Shown here piece by piece: positions 1 to 8,401 of a stretch of DNA of 64,000 nt (its first letter is position 1; the number at the start of each line of letters is the position of its first letter). Position numbers and translations under genes: made by a program. Origin of the DNA: Flavobacterium beibuense (lineage in GTDB: Bacteria; Bacteroidota; Bacteroidia; Flavobacteriales; Flavobacteriaceae); contig NZ_JUIW01000001.1 in NCBI RefSeq assembly GCF_004151245.1, positions 310,001 through 374,000 of the forward strand, written 5' to 3'. The notes under the pieces are model-generated. The model ran no database searches and was not told where the DNA came from. It saw only the letters and a program-made list of their open reading frames with translations.

Positions 1-60
1 GGCTACATTATCTTTATTGATAAAAACATCGCCGAAATCAAATATAATAGTGTTAATCAT
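1..60 (-). CDS. HAD-superfamily hydrolase, N-terminal fragment
   Basis: Only the first 20 codons lie in the window; the gene runs off the left edge. The peptide starts MINTIIFDFGDVFINKD, which carries the DxxxD-like first motif (FDFGDV) of haloacid dehalogenase phosphatases. Its ATG lies inside the last codons of ribD on the same strand: the two genes overlap by 8 bases (ATGATTAA), so translation is probably coupled. The substrate cannot be judged from this fragment. Confidence 0.6.
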   Translation of the reverse strand, partial: MINTIIFDFGDVFINKDNVA

Positions 61-1123
61 GATTCCTGAAAATTAAAAGTTCGTCATTAAGTACAGTGTA
101 CCTTTTTGCTGCTGTGGCGTTTAATACCGGTGCTTTTATCCCCTCATGAAAAAGGGTTTCACCTTTAAAAACCCTGGCTTCGTCCCACAAACCATAATCA
201 ATAAAAGTTTGGAGGGTTTGCCTACCGCCCTCAATAATGACCGACTGAATGTTATGTTGGTATAACACCTGCGTTATCTGCCGGGGGAGGCTCTCGTTAA
301 AATCTATTTTTTCAAAAAGGAAATTCCCTAAGTTAGGCAAATTCGTTTTTTCTGTCAAGATAATTGTATTTATTTTTTGATTTTTAACAAAATAACTACC
401 TGGTATTCTGTTGTTTCTGTCTAAGATAATTCTTGTTGGGTTTGGTCCTGTCCAGTCTCTTACATCAAGTTTAGGATTATCGTCCATAACCGTATTAGTG
501 CCGGCGAGTATGCTCATTTCTTCGCTACGCCATTTATGTACTAGCTGCCTGGAATAAGAATTGGCTATCCAAACAGGCTTTTTGCTTTCAACTGTGCCAT
601 CGTTAGGCCTGTTCTTTTGTGACGGACTTATAAAGCCATCAGCCGTTTGTGCCCACTTTAATATTATATATGGTCGTTTCTTTTCATGAAAAGTAAAGAA
701 GCGCCTGTTAAACTCACGACATTCTTTTTCCAATACTCCTATAATTACTTCGCGATTTGCTTCCTTAAGCTTTTTTATACCGTTTCCTGCTACCTTTTCA
801 TGTGGGTCGGTTATTCCTATTACTATGGTTTTTATTTGCTGCTGTATGATTAAATCGCAACATGGAGGTGTTTTTCCGTAATGGCTACAGGGTTCCAGAC
901 TTACATAAAGGGTAGACAGGGGAATTAAATGTTTGTCTTCTTCTTTTACGGAATTAACGCAGTTTACCTCTCCGTGAGGTCCTCCGTAAGGAGAGGTGTG
1001 TCCTTCTCCTATAATTTTACCGTTATATACAAGTACAGCCCCTACAGAAGGGTTAGGCATAGCTTCCCTTAAACCTTGTGCGGCAAGGTCAAGACAGCGT
1101 TGCATGTAAAGTTCGTGGTTCAT
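53..1123 (-). CDS. ribD: Bifunctional riboflavin biosynthesis protein RibD (deaminase/reductase)
   Basis: RibD performs the second and third steps of riboflavin synthesis: deamination of the pyrimidine intermediate, then NADPH reduction of the ribosyl side chain. The N-terminal half (residues 1-145) is a CMP/dCMP-type zinc deaminase. H50 and E52 lie in PHGEVN, and C79 and C88 lie in EPCSHYGKTPPC. The C-terminal half, from about residue 150 (PYIILKWAQTADG onward), is the reductase. The 356-residue length is normal for the fused enzyme. The usual zinc-site HAE triplet reads HGE here, a small deviation next to the catalytic Glu. The last bases overlap the start of a HAD hydrolase gene. A good promoter lies just upstream. 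Confidence 0.95.
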   Translation of the reverse strand: MNHELYMQRCLDLAAQGLREAMPNPSVGAVLVYNGKIIGEGHTSPYGGPHGEVNCVNSVKEEDKHLIPLSTLYVSLEPCSHYGKTPPCCDLIIQQQIKTIVIGITDPHEKVAGNGIKKLKEANREVIIGVLEKECREFNRRFFTFHEKKRPYIILKWAQTADGFISPSQKNRPNDGTVESKKPVWIANSYSRQLVHKWRSEEMSILAGTNTVMDDNPKLDVRDWTGPNPTRIILDRNNRIPGSYFVKNQKINTIILTEKTNLPNLGNFLFEKIDFNESLPRQITQVLYQHNIQSVIIEGGRQTLQTFIDYGLWDEARVFKGETLFHEGIKAPVLNATAAKRYTVLNDELLIFRNHD

Positions 1124-1142
1124 GGGTAGCGTAGTAAAACAT

Positions 1143-1171
1143 CAAAGTTACAAAGTTTTATGCAGTGACAA
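1143..1171 (-). promoter_or_regulatory. Bacteroidetes-type promoter for ribD
   Basis: Read on the minus strand, this is TTG, 18 bases, then TAACTTTG, matching the TTG-N17-23-TAnnTTTG pattern of Bacteroidetes primary sigma factor promoters. The expected transcript start is only about a dozen bases upstream of the ribD ATG. Confidence 0.6.
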
Positions 1172-1195
1172 TTTCAAATTGAGTAGTTTTGCAAA

Positions 1196-1684
1196 ATGGA
1201 TTCGGTTATCATCAGGCCAATAGTGAAAGAAGACAATATAGCGGTTGCAAAAGTAATACGCGATGTACTTATAGAGCATAATGTGCCTAAGGTAGGTACG
1301 GCTTATGCCGATGCTTCTCTTGACTATATGTTTGAAACTTACAGCACATCCAATTCGGTATATTATGTGGTGGAAAAAAATGGCAAAATTATTGGAGGAG
1401 CAGGTATAGCACCTTTAGAGAACGGACCTGAAGATACCTGCGAACTGCAGAAGATGTATTTCCTGAGCGAAGCAAGAGGGCTTGGGCTAGGAGAGAAAAT
1501 GATGCAAAAATGTATAGAGAGCGCTTCGGGTTTTGGCTTTAAAAGATGTTATTTAGAAACTATGCCATACATGGAGAGTGCACAAAAGCTGTATAAAAAG
1601 TCAGGATTTAATTATCTTGATGCCCCAATGGGCTGTACAGGTCATAATTCTTGTCCTGTGTGGATGATAAAAGAACTGAATTAA
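1196..1684 (+). CDS. GNAT-family N-acetyltransferase
   Basis: This 162-residue single-domain protein belongs to the GNAT acyl-CoA-dependent acetyltransferases. The acetyl-CoA pyrophosphate loop is visible as EARGLGLGEKMM (about residues 92-103), followed by the C-terminal segment YLETMPYMESAQKLYKKSGF that is typical of the fold. The substrate is unknown. It starts 72 bases from ribD in the opposite direction. A TAGTTTTG -7-like element sits at 1184-1191, so the message may be almost leaderless. prmC follows after 3 bases, so the two are probably co-transcribed. Confidence 0.85.
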   Translation: MDSVIIRPIVKEDNIAVAKVIRDVLIEHNVPKVGTAYADASLDYMFETYSTSNSVYYVVEKNGKIIGGAGIAPLENGPEDTCELQKMYFLSEARGLGLGEKMMQKCIESASGFGFKRCYLETMPYMESAQKLYKKSGFNYLDAPMGCTGHNSCPVWMIKELN

Positions 1685-1687
1685 CCA

Positions 1688-2536
1688 ATGAACATTAGAG
1701 AGTACCGTAGTTTTTTTCTGGAGAAGCTAAGTGCTGTTTATGATACAGCAGAAGCTGAAAGCCTTTTTTACATATGTCTTGAAAACCTGAAGAGGTGGAA
1801 AAAGATAGATCTTGCCATGAATAGTAATGCTGAACTGACAAGAATAGAGCTTATTAAGTGGAATGAGGTTCTTACCGAACTGGAAGAACAACGCCCCATA
1901 CAGTATATTTTTGAGAATGCCCATTTTTACGGACTTGAATTCTTTGTGAATGAGAGTACGCTTATTCCGCGGCCTGAAACCGAAGAGTTGGTAGAATGGA
2001 TTATTAATGAGAATAAAGATAAGAAGGATATAAAAATCCTGGATATAGGTACCGGTAGTGGCTGTATAGCTATTACGCTGGCTAAATACCTGCCTAATGC
2101 TAAGGTATTTGCTATAGATGTATCTAAGGATGCCCTGGCAACGGCAAAAAGAAATTCGATTAGGAATGAGGCTGACGTTACTTTTATAGAAAAAGACATA
2201 CTGACAACAGAATCACTTCCCGAAAGTTTTGATGTAATAGTATCTAATCCTCCTTATGTACGTAATCTGGAAAAGCACGAGATTAAGAAAAACGTATTGG
2301 CATTTGAACCTCACCTGGCACTTTTTGTAGATGATAACGACCCTTTGCTTTTTTACAGGAAAATAGCACAGCTTGCTAAAGCCAGTTTGCCAAAAGAGGG
2401 GAAACTTTACTTTGAAATAAATCAGTACTTAGGTTCAGAAACAGTAACTATGCTGAAGGAAAAGGCTTATAGTAATGTAGTGCTTAAAAAAGATATTTAT
2501 GGCAACGACCGTATGGTTGCTGCTACACTTAAATAA
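1688..2536 (+). CDS. prmC: Peptide chain release factor N5-glutamine methyltransferase PrmC
   Basis: PrmC (HemK) methylates the Gln of the GGQ motif in release factors RF1 and RF2 using S-adenosylmethionine. The N-terminal helical domain covers about residues 1-85. The Rossmann-type methyltransferase domain contains the SAM loop LDIGTGSGC (118-126) and the catalytic NPPY tetrad (187-190), which binds the Gln amide. TLIPRPETEELVEW (from residue 91) is the family signature. The 282-residue length is normal. The stop codon abuts the stop codon of the convergent permease gene with no base between (TAATTA). Confidence 0.93.
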   Translation: MNIREYRSFFLEKLSAVYDTAEAESLFYICLENLKRWKKIDLAMNSNAELTRIELIKWNEVLTELEEQRPIQYIFENAHFYGLEFFVNESTLIPRPETEELVEWIINENKDKKDIKILDIGTGSGCIAITLAKYLPNAKVFAIDVSKDALATAKRNSIRNEADVTFIEKDILTTESLPESFDVIVSNPPYVRNLEKHEIKKNVLAFEPHLALFVDDNDPLLFYRKIAQLAKASLPKEGKLYFEINQYLGSETVTMLKEKAYSNVVLKKDIYGNDRMVAATLK

Positions 2537-3778
2537 TTATTCATAACGCAGCGATTCCACCGGATCTAAAGCCGCAGCTTTAATAGCCGGGTAAGCACCT
2601 GATACTATAGTTACAACTAACACTGTACCGAATGCAGCCATAGTGGCTGTCCATGGCATAGGGAAAGAACCATTTATAAGAAGTGAAACCCCAAAACCGG
2701 TAAGTAGTCCCAATAATAGTCCTAATACGCCACCAAAAAAGCTTATTATCAGTGTTTCTGTAAAAAACTGCATGGCAATGGTATTTTTTGTAGCTCCTAA
2801 TGATTTACGTACTCCAATTTCTCGTGTACGCTCGGTTACCGATACCAGCATGATATTCATAAGTGCTATGGAAGAACCAAAAACGGTAATGATACCTATT
2901 AACCAGGCGGCTGTTCCTAAAATCCCTATTTGGGTAATTAGTCTTTGTAATAATTCATCACTACGCTGTACACCAAAATTGTCTCCTTCAATGGGGTTTA
3001 GTTTTCTTACCCTTCGCATGGTGATTATGGCTTCGTCTACAGCACCGTCAATCATATCCTGATTTTCGGTTTTTACTTTTATATCGTAGTTTATGTTAGG
3101 TGCGGTAAATAACGATCTCGCTACCTGAATTGGTAATAGTACTCTTAAATCCTGTCTGTTGCCAAAGGTAGATCCCTGCTCTTTTAAAACACCTATAACC
3201 TTAAACTTTGCGCCTCTTATGGATAGGGTTTTACCTATAGGGTTTACATCTTTTAAAAGTCCTTTTTCAAAGTCAGAGCCTACAACACATACATAGTTGT
3301 TATTTTCAATATCAAACGAGGTAAAGTTTCGGCCTTTTGTGGTTTCAAGTCCGGAATTAGGCATGAAATAATGGTCTACACCCAGTATATTAATTTCCGG
3401 ATCGGTCTTTTCTGCACCGTATTTTACTTCAATACCACTGGCTGCTGTAAAAGAAAGAGAAACAGTAGAGAGCGGGAAATTATATTTTTCCTGAAATGCC
3501 TTAGCCTGAGGGTATGTAATGGTTGGGTTAACTTTTACTTCATTAGAATTTTGTCTTATCTGTTCGGAAAAATCATAACGACTTAAAGAGAAAGTATTGG
3601 TTCCCATGCTTGAAAAATTGCCTGTAATAGTGTTTTCTAATACGGTTACTGCTGCAAGAATCCCTACAAGTCCCCAAATACCAACCCCAATAATAAGTAC
3701 TGTAAGTATGGTGCGAAGCAATTGTGTCTTGATGGAACTGAAGGCTATTTTTGTATTTTCCCTAAACAGGCTAAACAT
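2537..3778 (-). CDS. ABC transporter permease of the MacB/FtsX type
   Basis: A 413-residue membrane protein with the MacB layout: one N-terminal transmembrane helix (about residues 20-45), a large periplasmic MacB-PCD domain (to about 280), then three C-terminal helices of the FtsX domain. The segment VTERTREIGVRKSLGA, typical of the family, joins the first and second C-terminal helices. Such permeases couple a cytoplasmic ATPase to extracytoplasmic mechanical work or export. No ATPase gene is adjacent, so the partner must be encoded elsewhere. Substrate unknown. Confidence 0.88.
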   Translation of the reverse strand: MFSLFRENTKIAFSSIKTQLLRTILTVLIIGVGIWGLVGILAAVTVLENTITGNFSSMGTNTFSLSRYDFSEQIRQNSNEVKVNPTITYPQAKAFQEKYNFPLSTVSLSFTAASGIEVKYGAEKTDPEINILGVDHYFMPNSGLETTKGRNFTSFDIENNNYVCVVGSDFEKGLLKDVNPIGKTLSIRGAKFKVIGVLKEQGSTFGNRQDLRVLLPIQVARSLFTAPNINYDIKVKTENQDMIDGAVDEAIITMRRVRKLNPIEGDNFGVQRSDELLQRLITQIGILGTAAWLIGIITVFGSSIALMNIMLVSVTERTREIGVRKSLGATKNTIAMQFFTETLIISFFGGVLGLLLGLLTGFGVSLLINGSFPMPWTATMAAFGTVLVVTIVSGAYPAIKAAALDPVESLRYE

Positions 3779-3911
3779 AAATTATGATTTTAGCCACTAA
3801 AATACATAATTTGTTTCATGTTTGCAGAGTAAATTAATCAGGATGATGTTATGTAAGCTTAAAAGGTAATAATAGTAAGCAAAAGCCTTAAACTAAAAGC
3901 GCAAACTGTAT

Positions 3912-3919
3912 TATATTTG
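3912..3919 (+). promoter_or_regulatory. -7 element of the hisS promoter
   Basis: TATATTTG, an exact match to TAnnTTTG, 26 bases upstream of the hisS ATG. No clear TTG is found at the usual distance upstream, so only the -7 box is supported. Confidence 0.4.
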
Positions 3920-3945
3920 CAATTAAATTAAAAATAAGATTTACT

Positions 3946-5601
3946 ATGGCACAAAAACCGGGAATTCCGAAAGGCACAAGAGATTTTTCACCAGCAGAGG
4001 TGGCTAAGCGTCAATATATAATATCGGCGATAAAGCATCATTTCGAGACTTTTGGATTTCAGCCAATAGAAACTCCTACATTCGAAAACTCATCTACCTT
4101 AATGGGTAAGTATGGGGAAGAAGGAGACAGACTTATTTTTAAAATTTTGAATAGCGGTGATTATTTAAAAGATATTCGTGAAAATTGGGATCATGCTTCC
4201 CTTTTTGTAATTAACTTTTCTCATTTATTTACAGGCTTGTTTAAAAGATATAAGAGTAATGAAAATGACTATAATGAGGCCTTAGAAGAAGGGTTAGATA
4301 TCTTTTTTTCTTATGATAAACAGGATAGAAGTTTTTTGAAAAGTTTTTTTACTACTCGAGAATTAGATTTAATTAAAATATTTGATAATATTGATAACTC
4401 AATAAGTAAATTCAAGTTTGAAGAACAAGAATTTTTTAGACTTGCACAGAGAGAATATCTTGACGTTAAACTGGCTAAACTATATGACAGTAATAAAATA
4501 GCGTCTCAAATTTCAGAAAAAGCCCTTCGTTATGATTTAACAGTGCCTTTTGCACGTTATGTGGTGCAGCACCAAAACGATATTGTATTCCCTTTCAAGC
4601 GTTACCAGATACAACCTGTATGGAGGGCGGATAAGCCTCAAAAAAGTCGTTACAGGGAGTTTTATCAGTGTGATGCTGATGTAGTTGGTTCTAAATCGTT
4701 ATGGCAGGAGGTAGAGTTTGTGCAGCTGTATGATAATGTTTTTGCCTCTTTAGGACTTAGCGGTGTAACCATTAAGATTAATAACCGTAAAATACTTTCT
4801 GGTATAGCTGAAGTGATTGGAGCGAAAGATAAACTTATAGATTTTACTGTTGCCCTGGATAAGCTTGACAAAATAGGGGAAGATGGTGTTAAGAAGGAAA
4901 TGCTTGAAAAAGGTATAAATGAAGATGCAATACAAAAGGTACAGCCACTATTTAATTTTACCGGAACCATTAACGAAAAGCTGGATAAATTAAATGCTTT
5001 ACTAGCTTCGTCTGAAGAAGGTTTGAAAGGTGTAGAGGAGCTTCGCTTTATATGTGATAATGTTGCTGCTGTAGGTCTTGGCGAGTCAGTACTGGATCTT
5101 GATGTTACTTTAGCACGCGGACTAAACTATTATACCGGGGCTATATTTGAGGTTTCGGCTCCTGCCGGAGTAAAAATCGGCTCTATAGGCGGAGGCGGCA
5201 GATATGATGATCTTACAGGTATATTTGGTTTAAAAAATATGAGCGGTGTAGGTATATCATTTGGTTTAGACAGGATTTATGATGTAATAGAAGAACTTAA
5301 TTTATTCCCTGAAACCGTAACCGAAGCTACAAAGGTTTTATTTATAAACTTTGGTGATAATGAATCGTTATACGCTGTAAAAGCGATAAAGAAATTAAGG
5401 GAAAGCGGAATCAAATCAGAACTTTATCCTGATGCTGCCAAAATAGGAAAACAGTTTCAGCACGCAGATAAAAGAGAAATACCTTTTGCGGTATTGACTG
5501 GTGCAGAAGAAATAGCTAATAATACGTTTACGTTAAAGGACTTGAAATCTGGGGAACAAACTTTGGTTACCTATGATGAGTTGAAACAAAAACTTCAATA
5601 A
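3946..5601 (+). CDS. hisS: Histidyl-tRNA synthetase with an unusual internal insertion
   Basis: HisS charges tRNA-His with histidine. Class II motifs are present: motif 1 near PIETPTFE (40-47), motif 2 around [16 protein letters not shown], the histidine-binding [10 protein letters not shown] and [11 protein letters not shown], and motif 3 in [12 protein letters not shown]-terminal anticodon-binding domain follows. At 551 residues it is about 95 longer than I expect for flavobacterial HisS. The excess is one block, about residues 76-170 (bases 4171-4455), placed after [12 protein letters not shown] and before [15 protein letters not shown]. Hand counting gives about 23% GC for 4201-4440, against about 38% in neighbouring parts of the same gene. 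The reading frame is intact and all catalytic motifs are kept, so the enzyme should be functional. Confidence 0.93.
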   Translation: MAQKPGIPKGTRDFSPAEVAKRQYIISAIKHHFETFGFQPIETPTFENSSTLMGKYGEEGDRLIFKILNSGDYLKDIRENWDHASLFVINFSHLFTGLFKRYKSNENDYNEALEEGLDIFFSYDKQDRSFLKSFFTTRELDLIKIFDNIDNSISKFKFEEQEFFRLAQREYLDVKLAKLYDSNKIASQISEKALRYDLTVPFARYVVQHQNDIVFPFKRYQIQPVWRADKPQKSRYREFYQCDADVVGSKSLWQEVEFVQLYDNVFASLGLSGVTIKINNRKILSGIAEVIGAKDKLIDFTVALDKLDKIGEDGVKKEMLEKGINEDAIQKVQPLFNFTGTINEKLDKLNALLASSEEGLKGVEELRFICDNVAAVGLGESVLDLDVTLARGLNYYTGAIFEVSAPAGVKIGSIGGGGRYDDLTGIFGLKNMSGVGISFGLDRIYDVIEELNLFPETVTEATKVLFINFGDNESLYAVKAIKKLRESGIKSELYPDAAKIGKQFQHADKREIPFAVLTGAEEIANNTFTLKDLKSGEQTLVTYDELKQKLQ

Positions 5602-5604
5602 TAT

Positions 5605-5634
5605 AAAAAAGCCTCTTTTTAAAGAGGCTTTTTT
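5605..5634. terminator. Bidirectional terminator after hisS
   Basis: A-run, GCCTCTTT / AAAGAGGC hairpin, T-run. It ends both hisS and the convergent small gene, whose stop codon begins at its right edge. Confidence 0.85.
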
Positions 5635-5863
5635 ATACCTCTATGGTCTGAATGCTGTTTCGGGTTACAAGACCTGTTGTGTCTTCCACTATTTCTATTC
5701 CTAAAATTTCAAAAGGGCGTTCTATAAAACCGTGTATAGATATATAATCCATAGCCAGTGTATCAAAACTATCGGGGTGAAGGACAATAGCAATACTGTC
5801 TGTTAACTCGTTTTCGAGTATGAAGTCCCTGATTCCGGCAAAATTTATTTTACCATTTTGCAT
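5633..5863 (-). CDS. Small 'LHP' family protein, paralogue 1 (unknown function)
   Basis: A 76-residue acidic protein. It aligns over its whole length with the neighbour at 6044-6277: both have ENELTDS, then VLHPDSFD, then IERPFEILGIEI. A shorter relative lies at 8007-8231. There is no signal peptide or transmembrane segment, so it is probably cytosolic. I do not recognise the family. The conserved shape is an N-terminal helix (IRDFILENEL), a beta strand ending in LHPxxF, and a C-terminal strand pair (GIEIVEDTTGLV). Confidence 0.75.
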   Translation of the reverse strand: MQNGKINFAGIRDFILENELTDSIAIVLHPDSFDTLAMDYISIHGFIERPFEILGIEIVEDTTGLVTRNSIQTIEV

Positions 5864-5986
5864 GTTTACGTTATTTGGTAATCAGGTATTTATTGGGGAG
5901 GTTAATTGTACTGCAATTTGCAACTTTATTCCTATAATGTGTGTTATGCTATTTTACTATAATAGTTATAAGATTGTGATGTAAAC

Positions 5987-6017
5987 AAAAAAATCCGGCC
6001 TTATGACCGGATTTTTT
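5987..6017 (-). terminator. Terminator downstream of LHP paralogue 2
   Basis: AATCCGG / CCGGATT hairpin flanked by A and T runs, located just past the 3' end of the 6044-6277 gene. Confidence 0.8.
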
Positions 6018-6043
6018 GTGATTTTGGTTAGCAAGATGAATTT

Positions 6044-6277
6044 TTATTGAACTGCATCTAAAATGTGAATTTTGCTTTTAGGTATATTACCATTGTTATC
6101 CTGAAGGATTTCAATGCCTAAAATTTCAAACGGGCGCTCAATTTGATTATCATTAAAATCCAGGTAATCCAGCACCAATTCATCAAAACTGTCAGGGTGT
6201 AGCACAATTGATACACTATCAGTTAATTCGTTTTCAATAATAAATTCACGCATAGCGTCATAAGTAATTTTCTCCAT
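6044..6277 (-). CDS. Small 'LHP' family protein, paralogue 2 (unknown function)
   Basis: A 77-residue protein, closest to the one at 5633-5863: shared ENELTDS, IVLHPDSFDEL, IERPFEILGIEI, and a final polar tail. It has its own terminator and an AT-rich upstream region, so it is probably an independent transcription unit rather than an operon with its paralogue. Cytosolic by composition. Function unknown. Confidence 0.75.
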   Translation of the reverse strand: MEKITYDAMREFIIENELTDSVSIVLHPDSFDELVLDYLDFNDNQIERPFEILGIEILQDNNGNIPKSKIHILDAVQ

Positions 6278-6566
6278 AAGCTTGGTTATTTAAGTTTTCA
6301 TAAAAATAGATATTCTGATGAATCAACCTAAGGGAAAACTGTTAAAAATTTAAACTTTAACAAATTAAAAAACGATGTAGGTAAAATATTGTTATAAAAA
6401 AGTTAATAAAATTGCCGTTTAGAGATGTTGTTAAAATACTGACAATGTGTGATATTATGTTCTTTCTTGTTAAAAAGCTATTTTAGAATTCATTTTTTAA
6501 ATAAAAAATATCTTTCTCTAAATAAATTTAAGTAAAGTTGCATATTCAATTAATATATAAATATTC

Positions 6567-7388
6567 ATGATTTTGCGCTTTAAACTACAATTACTTTTAT
6601 CAATTGTTTTTATTTCATTTACAGGATATTCTCAAAATAAAGAAGAGGTTTTAGAGCAGGGTAAACTTCTTTATAAATCGGAAAAAGCTTCATGGCATGG
6701 AACCGATTTACTAATGGAACGCTTTAAAGCTAAGACAAAAGTTGTAGGCGGCTATTTTTCTTATACCGAAAATAACAGGAATATTAATGTATTCTATAAT
6801 AGGGACACAGTGCCACAGGTAATTTTATCTTTTTCATTTGATGATACCTATTTACCGGGAGCAGTTAAAATTGATAGTGTGGCAAGAGATCTTTCCTCTT
6901 ACGAAAAAAGCCTTTATATCATTAGGAAAAAAGCAATGGAAGAGCTGCAAACCAATGAGGTGTTTGAGTTTTATAATGGTACAAACTTTAATCCGGTACC
7001 AATTATATACAAAGGTAAAAAGATGGTTTATTTTTTTACAGGGCCGCAATCCAGTAATGTTGTGATTTTTGGTAATGACTACCTTATTACTTTTAATGAA
7101 GATGATACTGTACAGTCGGTTAAAAAGCTTCACAGTAGCATTATACCTCTTAACTATAGTAATGACCCAAATCAAATCAGTTCACTGCATAGCCATAATG
7201 ATGAATCGGGAGATATTATAACTGCGACCGATATATGTACCTTAATGCTTTACAGCCCGTATACAAACTGGGAAAATCATTATGTGCTTTCTACAAAATA
7301 TGTTTCGGTTTGGGACTGTATTAAAAACGAACTTAGGGTAATTGACAGATCAACCTGGGAAAAGGCCATGAAGCCAAATAATGAATAG
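6567..7388 (+). CDS. Secreted protein of unknown function
   Basis: 273 residues with a clear signal peptide: basic MILRFK, hydrophobic core LQLLLSIVFISFTG, then YSQN, a typical flavobacterial cleavage context. The mature part is mixed alpha/beta and rich in aromatic residues (KKMVYFFTGPQ, CTLMLYSPYTNWENHYVL). I recognise no domain. It is probably periplasmic or outer-membrane associated. The stop codon is 3 bases from the stop codon of the convergent NUDIX gene. Confidence 0.75.
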   Translation: MILRFKLQLLLSIVFISFTGYSQNKEEVLEQGKLLYKSEKASWHGTDLLMERFKAKTKVVGGYFSYTENNRNINVFYNRDTVPQVILSFSFDDTYLPGAVKIDSVARDLSSYEKSLYIIRKKAMEELQTNEVFEFYNGTNFNPVPIIYKGKKMVYFFTGPQSSNVVIFGNDYLITFNEDDTVQSVKKLHSSIIPLNYSNDPNQISSLHSHNDESGDIITATDICTLMLYSPYTNWENHYVLSTKYVSVWDCIKNELRVIDRSTWEKAMKPNNE

Positions 7389-7391
7389 AGC

Positions 7392-7850
7392 TTATTCTTT
7401 AATAATATTATTCAGTTGCTCCAGTAAAGGTATCTGCTTTTCATTGATAAGGTTTTTGGCTTCTTCGAAGCTAAACCATCCTGCACGGTCAATTTCAGGG
7501 AATACTGTATGTTTTCCGGATTTTGGCGGCCATTCGAGGGTAAATGTATTACTCTTGATAACATAAGGATCTAAATCTCCTTTAGCAGCCCAACAAAATA
7601 CTTTTTTGCCTCCTTTTTGAATTATGGGTAGTAGTTCGATAAAAGGAGGAATAGGTGTATATCCTGTTTCTTCTTCAAATTCTCTAGTAGCGGTAGTAAG
7701 AGGAATTTCATTTGGGAGGCTTTCTCCTTTTGGTATGGTCCACCAACCTTCATTTTTATTTTTAAAATAAGGACCTCCCGGATGAACCAGGAAATATTCG
7801 ATGTTGTTATTTATATTCCTGAATAACAGGATTCCGTAACTAATTTTCAT
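7392..7850 (-). CDS. NUDIX hydrolase
   Basis: A 152-residue enzyme with the NUDIX box Gx5Ex7REUxEExGU read as G-ESLPN-E-IPLTTAT-REFEEETGY (about residues 42-64). It supplies the metal-binding glutamates for hydrolysis of a nucleoside diphosphate linked to another group. The N-terminal stretch SYGILLFRNINNNIEYFLVHPGG resembles the DATP/Ap4A-type subfamily that reads as a 'NUDIX domain-containing protein'. Substrate not predictable. Single gene, convergent with the upstream secreted protein. Confidence 0.88.
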   Translation of the reverse strand: MKISYGILLFRNINNNIEYFLVHPGGPYFKNKNEGWWTIPKGESLPNEIPLTTATREFEEETGYTPIPPFIELLPIIQKGGKKVFCWAAKGDLDPYVIKSNTFTLEWPPKSGKHTVFPEIDRAGWFSFEEAKNLINEKQIPLLEQLNNIIKE

Positions 7851-8006
7851 TTTTTTCTAAAAATGTGCAGTTAATAGATAAAAATAAGCATTTCGTAGTA
7901 ATGTTAATGTTTTTAAGAAAATTTAAACATTTATTATCACTTTATTATCAAAATTTTAAGGAAAAAACATTGATATTTGCAACATTAACCAACAACAATT
8001 TACCCC

Positions 8007-8231
8007 ATGAAAAAGAACATCGACCTTGCTACCATCAAAAGATTTATTCTGGCCAATGCTTTAAAAGGAAATGTGATGCTTATGCTTCATCCTTCTAACT
8101 TTGAAAAATTGGTTAATGCCGGAAAAAAGAAAGTTAAATCATTACGTGTTGCGGGAGTAAATATTATTGCCGATAACAATAATGAGGTGAAAGAAAACGA
8201 AATTGATGTACTTGAGATTAATTTAGCATAG
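8007..8231 (+). CDS. Small 'LHP' family protein, paralogue 3 (divergent)
   Basis: A 74-residue basic protein with the same architecture as the two genes near 5.6-6.3 kb: IDLATIKRFILANAL (helix), VMLMLHPSNFEKL (LHPxxF), VAGVNIIADNNNEVKENEIDVLEI (C-terminal strands). Compare GIEILQDNNGNIPKSKIHIL in paralogue 2. It is Lys-rich, whereas the other two are acidic. It is followed by its own strong terminator. Function unknown. Confidence 0.75.
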   Translation: MKKNIDLATIKRFILANALKGNVMLMLHPSNFEKLVNAGKKKVKSLRVAGVNIIADNNNEVKENEIDVLEINLA

Positions 8232-8256
8232 TACATCAGTAAAGCTAAAAACGAGA

Positions 8257-8287
8257 AAAGAGCTGCCTTAATAAAGGCAGCTCTTTT
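8257..8287 (+). terminator. Terminator after LHP paralogue 3
   Basis: AAAGAGCTGCCTT / AAGGCAGCTCTTT stem with a short loop and T-run. Confidence 0.9.
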
Positions 8288-8401
8288 TTGTTTTATCAAT
8301 TTATAACATCCTTAAGAATACTTTATCATATCATTGGCTGTTAGGAGGTTAGTTATTAAATAACTTTATACTAAGTAATTAACCTAAAAAAAAGCAAAAT
8401 T

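Noticed and set aside
3946..5601. hisS as a pseudogene or intein-bearing gene
   Set aside because: The frame is open throughout and all class II motifs are intact; the insertion lacks splice-site residues (no Cys/Ser start, no His-Asn end) and is shorter than any functional intein.
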